A stretch of 64,000 nt of DNA from Dehalogenimonas sp. WBC-2. Its GTDB lineage: Bacteria; Chloroflexota; Dehalococcoidia; Dehalococcoidales; Dehalococcoidaceae. Made by a program: the position numbers and the translations under genes. The notes under the pieces were generated by a model. That model had not been told where the DNA came from and ran no database searches. It saw only the letters and a list, made by a program, of their open reading frames with translations. Shown piece after piece: positions 62,041-64,000 of this stretch (the first letter of the stretch is position 1; each line of letters begins with the position of its first letter). The DNA is taken from NCBI GenBank assembly GCA_001005265.1, contig CP011392.1, forward strand, positions 1,547,902-1,611,901. Reading direction: 5' to 3'.

Positions 62041-63611
62041 AGGTCGTTACCTGCGTATGATAAGTTCAGGCTTTTGTTGATCACCGGAAAGTCCGGAACA
62101 ATATTGCCGATGACAGCATGCTCAATAGCCAGCCAGTTACAAAATGAAGCCGTGCGGATCTTCCAGCGATCTATAAGTCCATCTTTAATGTAAACCCATT
62201 GCACGCTCTGCCCCCGTGCGGCCTCGATCAAAGTAATAGCGTAGCCGTCTTTGGGCTGGCAGACCGCTTTCACCGGTTCATCTGCCTCTATATTCACCGC
62301 ATCACAGATAAGACGCAGTGAGTCACCGATCTCACCGGCTTTAACCTTAAAACGGGAAAGAACATCGCCATCCCCGTCAGTGATAATTTCCGGCTTGATT
62401 TCACCATATATTCCGTAGGGATGGTCAATACGGGTATCAATGCAGGCACCGGAGGCCCGGGCAGTGGGACCGGTCAGGTTAAGTGCCGGGATCAGCGTAG
62501 GGCTGACCACACCGGTGGTTTCCAGTCTGTCTATCACCCATGCGGAGTCATAGATACCTTTAAGCGCCTCGTCAAAAGGTATTTTGAATTCTTCTATATA
62601 TACCAGCAGTTCTTTGAGCTTAACATCTGGTATATCCCGCTCCAAACCACCGGGGATGATGACGCCTTTCAGAAAACGGGAACCGGTTAGTGCAGCATTC
62701 CAGCGCAGTACCTGTTCTCGCAGTATATAAAATGGCGCTGCTCCCACCGGATATGCCACGTCAACTGCCATTCCGCCCAGGTCACCTAAATGAGAGTAGA
62801 TACGCTCCAGTTCCAGCAGGACCGTCCTCAATTTCCAAGCCCGTCGCGGCACTGAGACACCCGAGATATATTCGACAGCCATAGCAAAGGCGCAGGCATT
62901 AGCGGCACTTTCATCACCAGAGATCGTTTCCGCCAGCTTTATCACCTGATCCGGTTTCTTATTCTCAGCCAGTTTCTCCAAACCGCGGTATTTCCAAAAA
63001 TGCCGTATTTCCAGATTGAAGACGGTCTCCCCGATGACACTGAAACGAAAATGCCCTGACTCAATGATGCCGGCGTGTACCGGGCCCACCGGTACCTGGT
63101 ATATCCCCTCACCCTGGAATTGCCTGAAACAGTATTCCCGTTCCGGGGTTACGTTGACGGGTTCAATGGCATGCCCGTCAAACGATTTCCGCAGCGGATG
63201 GAAATTATCGGGATATGATTCATGCAGCAACAAACGGCGGTTATCAAAAGCGCCGTCAAATTGGAGGCCGAAACCATCGGTCACTTCCCGTTGGAAATAG
63301 TTGGCCACCGGGAAATCCCTGGCAATTGACAATGCCCGATTGTCTACGAGATGAACCTCAAGTAAGAGCAAGGTAGCAGTGCCGCGGCGTTCAAAACAGT
63401 AAAACAAGGTAAAACCGGGCATTCCGAAATTCTCAACCGCCCACAAGCCAATGAGAACCACACCGGCGGTTTTTTTCAATACCTGGACTGCTTCAACCAT
63501 GGCAACGACACTAATGGCCAGGTATTCCTCACCATACGGCCCTTTGCGGCTGCGGCCATCAAAACCCTTGCGTTTTAACTGTTGTTCAACGATTTTAGTC
63601 AGATTATCCAT
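62037..63611 (-). CDS. NuoC-NuoD fusion / hydrogenase large-subunit-like protein without NiFe cysteines
   Basis: From ATG 63611 (eight bases after the upstream gene's stop), the protein has about 524 residues. The first 150 or so residues form a NuoC-like domain, then comes a NuoD/HycE-like domain: FRFSVIGETVFNLEIRHFWKYRGLEKLAE, ISGDESAANACAFAMAVEY and INKSLNLSYAGNDL. The N-terminal CxxC of the NiFe centre reads SGDE and the C-terminal DPCxxC is also absent. So it cannot hold a NiFe site, consistent with an Ehr-type complex. It overlaps the small-subunit start by four bases. Confidence 0.85.
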   Translation of the reverse strand: MDNLTKIVEQQLKRKGFDGRSRKGPYGEEYLAISVVAMVEAVQVLKKTAGVVLIGLWAVENFGMPGFTLFYCFERRGTATLLLLEVHLVDNRALSIARDFPVANYFQREVTDGFGLQFDGAFDNRRLLLHESYPDNFHPLRKSFDGHAIEPVNVTPEREYCFRQFQGEGIYQVPVGPVHAGIIESGHFRFSVIGETVFNLEIRHFWKYRGLEKLAENKKPDQVIKLAETISGDESAANACAFAMAVEYISGVSVPRRAWKLRTVLLELERIYSHLGDLGGMAVDVAYPVGAAPFYILREQVLRWNAALTGSRFLKGVIIPGGLERDIPDVKLKELLVYIEEFKIPFDEALKGIYDSAWVIDRLETTGVVSPTLIPALNLTGPTARASGACIDTRIDHPYGIYGEIKPEIITDGDGDVLSRFKVKAGEIGDSLRLICDAVNIEADEPVKAVCQPKDGYAITLIEAARGQSVQWVYIKDGLIDRWKIRTASFCNWLAIEHAVIGNIVPDFPVINKSLNLSYAGNDL

Positions 63612-63618
63612 GTCACAC

Positions 63619-64000
63619 CTAAAAACCGAGATCCGCCACAATAGTATTGAGGATTGTTGCCAGCCAGTGGGGCAGGTACAGTCCCATCAGGAATAGCATC
63701 AATACCACGGCGACGATCGGCAGTTTCATTGCCAGCGGCACCGGATACCGCTCAAGCAAGCCGTCATCACCTTGAGAGAAGGCGCGGATTAAGTAATATC
63801 CAAAACCCGCCGCTACCAGTAAGAACAGGAGCAAAACACCGATAAAAAGCGGCAGTGTTTGAGAGGCCAGAATAGTGAGGATATTGAACTTGGCTAAAAA
63901 CACAGGCAGCATCGGCGTGCCAATGGCGGCGGCGGCACCAATAACAAGGCCCCAGGCTGCCAGAGGCTGTAGACCAAAAGGATTCTTGATGGCGAAAAAC
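63619..64000 (-). CDS. NuoL/HyfF-like proton-pumping membrane subunit (3' part, runs off the window)
   Basis: The frame is open to the window edge and ends at 63619; visible residues include LAAWGLVIGAAAAIGTPMLPVFLAKFN and helices near the C terminus (PLFIGVLLLFLLVAAGFGYYLI and LPIVAVVLMLFLMGLYLPHWL). It matches the C-terminal transmembrane part of complex I/Hyf antiporter-like subunits. With the neighbouring NuoCD- and NuoB-like genes it forms an operon coding for an ion-translocating complex. The rest lies outside the window. Confidence 0.8.
   Translation of the reverse strand, partial: FFAIKNPFGLQPLAAWGLVIGAAAAIGTPMLPVFLAKFNILTILASQTLPLFIGVLLLFLLVAAGFGYYLIRAFSQGDDGLLERYPVPLAMKLPIVAVVLMLFLMGLYLPHWLATILNTIVADLGF

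Noticed and set aside
1-64000. CRISPR arrays, tRNA or rRNA genes
   Set aside because: No regularly spaced repeats or cloverleaf and rRNA signatures were seen by reading; a tRNAscan and CRISPR search would confirm.

Overview
The window looks like a piece of a Dehalococcoidia (Chloroflexota) chromosome, close to Dehalogenimonas or Dehalococcoides. The pointers are a reductive dehalogenase (RdhA) reading frame, a B12-dependent ribonucleotide reductase, a hydrogenase-like membrane complex, a LuxR/NarL-rich signalling set, intergenic repeats, and housekeeping genes in a moderate-GC, mixed-strand arrangement. No rRNA, tRNA or CRISPR array was recognised.

Region 1 (1-15000) is the most striking part. 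It holds a complete archaellum-type motor locus in a bacterium, on the + strand: archaellin, an ArlD/E-like protein, two ArlF/ArlG-like proteins, ArlH, two tandem ArlI ATPases, ArlJ and a single-pass membrane protein. The locus is flanked on the - strand by a TIG-repeat surface protein, two NarL-type regulators with an unusual shared recognition helix, and a histidine kinase.

Region 2 (15000-32900) is mixed. It has an alpha/beta hydrolase, a YgjP-like protease, DegV, a PMT-like glycosyltransferase, ispE-rsmA-phosphoesterase, a coiled-coil protein, a metallo-beta-lactamase-fold protein, a lipoprotein, the CIRCE-controlled hrcA-grpE-dnaK operon and a 5'-nucleotidase cluster. Several genes here appear to start at or within a few bases of their promoter's transcription start, that is, leaderless.

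Region 3 (32900-39900) is an accessory region of decay and B12 enzymes. An rdhA is broken by a deletion inside its Tat signal, and a second rdh leader remains as a 13-codon stub. A short class II ribonucleotide reductase has an altered catalytic motif. Two DUF2795 proteins, a small HTH gene bracketed by 17-bp inverted repeats, and REC-domain regulators complete it.

Region 4 (39900-64000) is mostly housekeeping: gatB, secG, a SAM hydrolase, trmD-rplS, priA, a CCA-type nucleotidyltransferase, secDF, a cation efflux pump, a large S-layer-like protein, hicBA, rho, a small transaldolase, pyrG, and the end of a complex I-like operon. In that operon the [4Fe-4S] and NiFe cysteines are missing.

The best candidate for something undescribed, apart from the bacterial archaellum itself, is a roughly 500-bp non-coding element. 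It occurs twice, near 39311-39814 (+) and 51913-52398 (-). The copies share a full promoter, a hairpin block and a 3' block in the same order and spacing, while the middle has diverged. This suggests a conserved RNA gene family.
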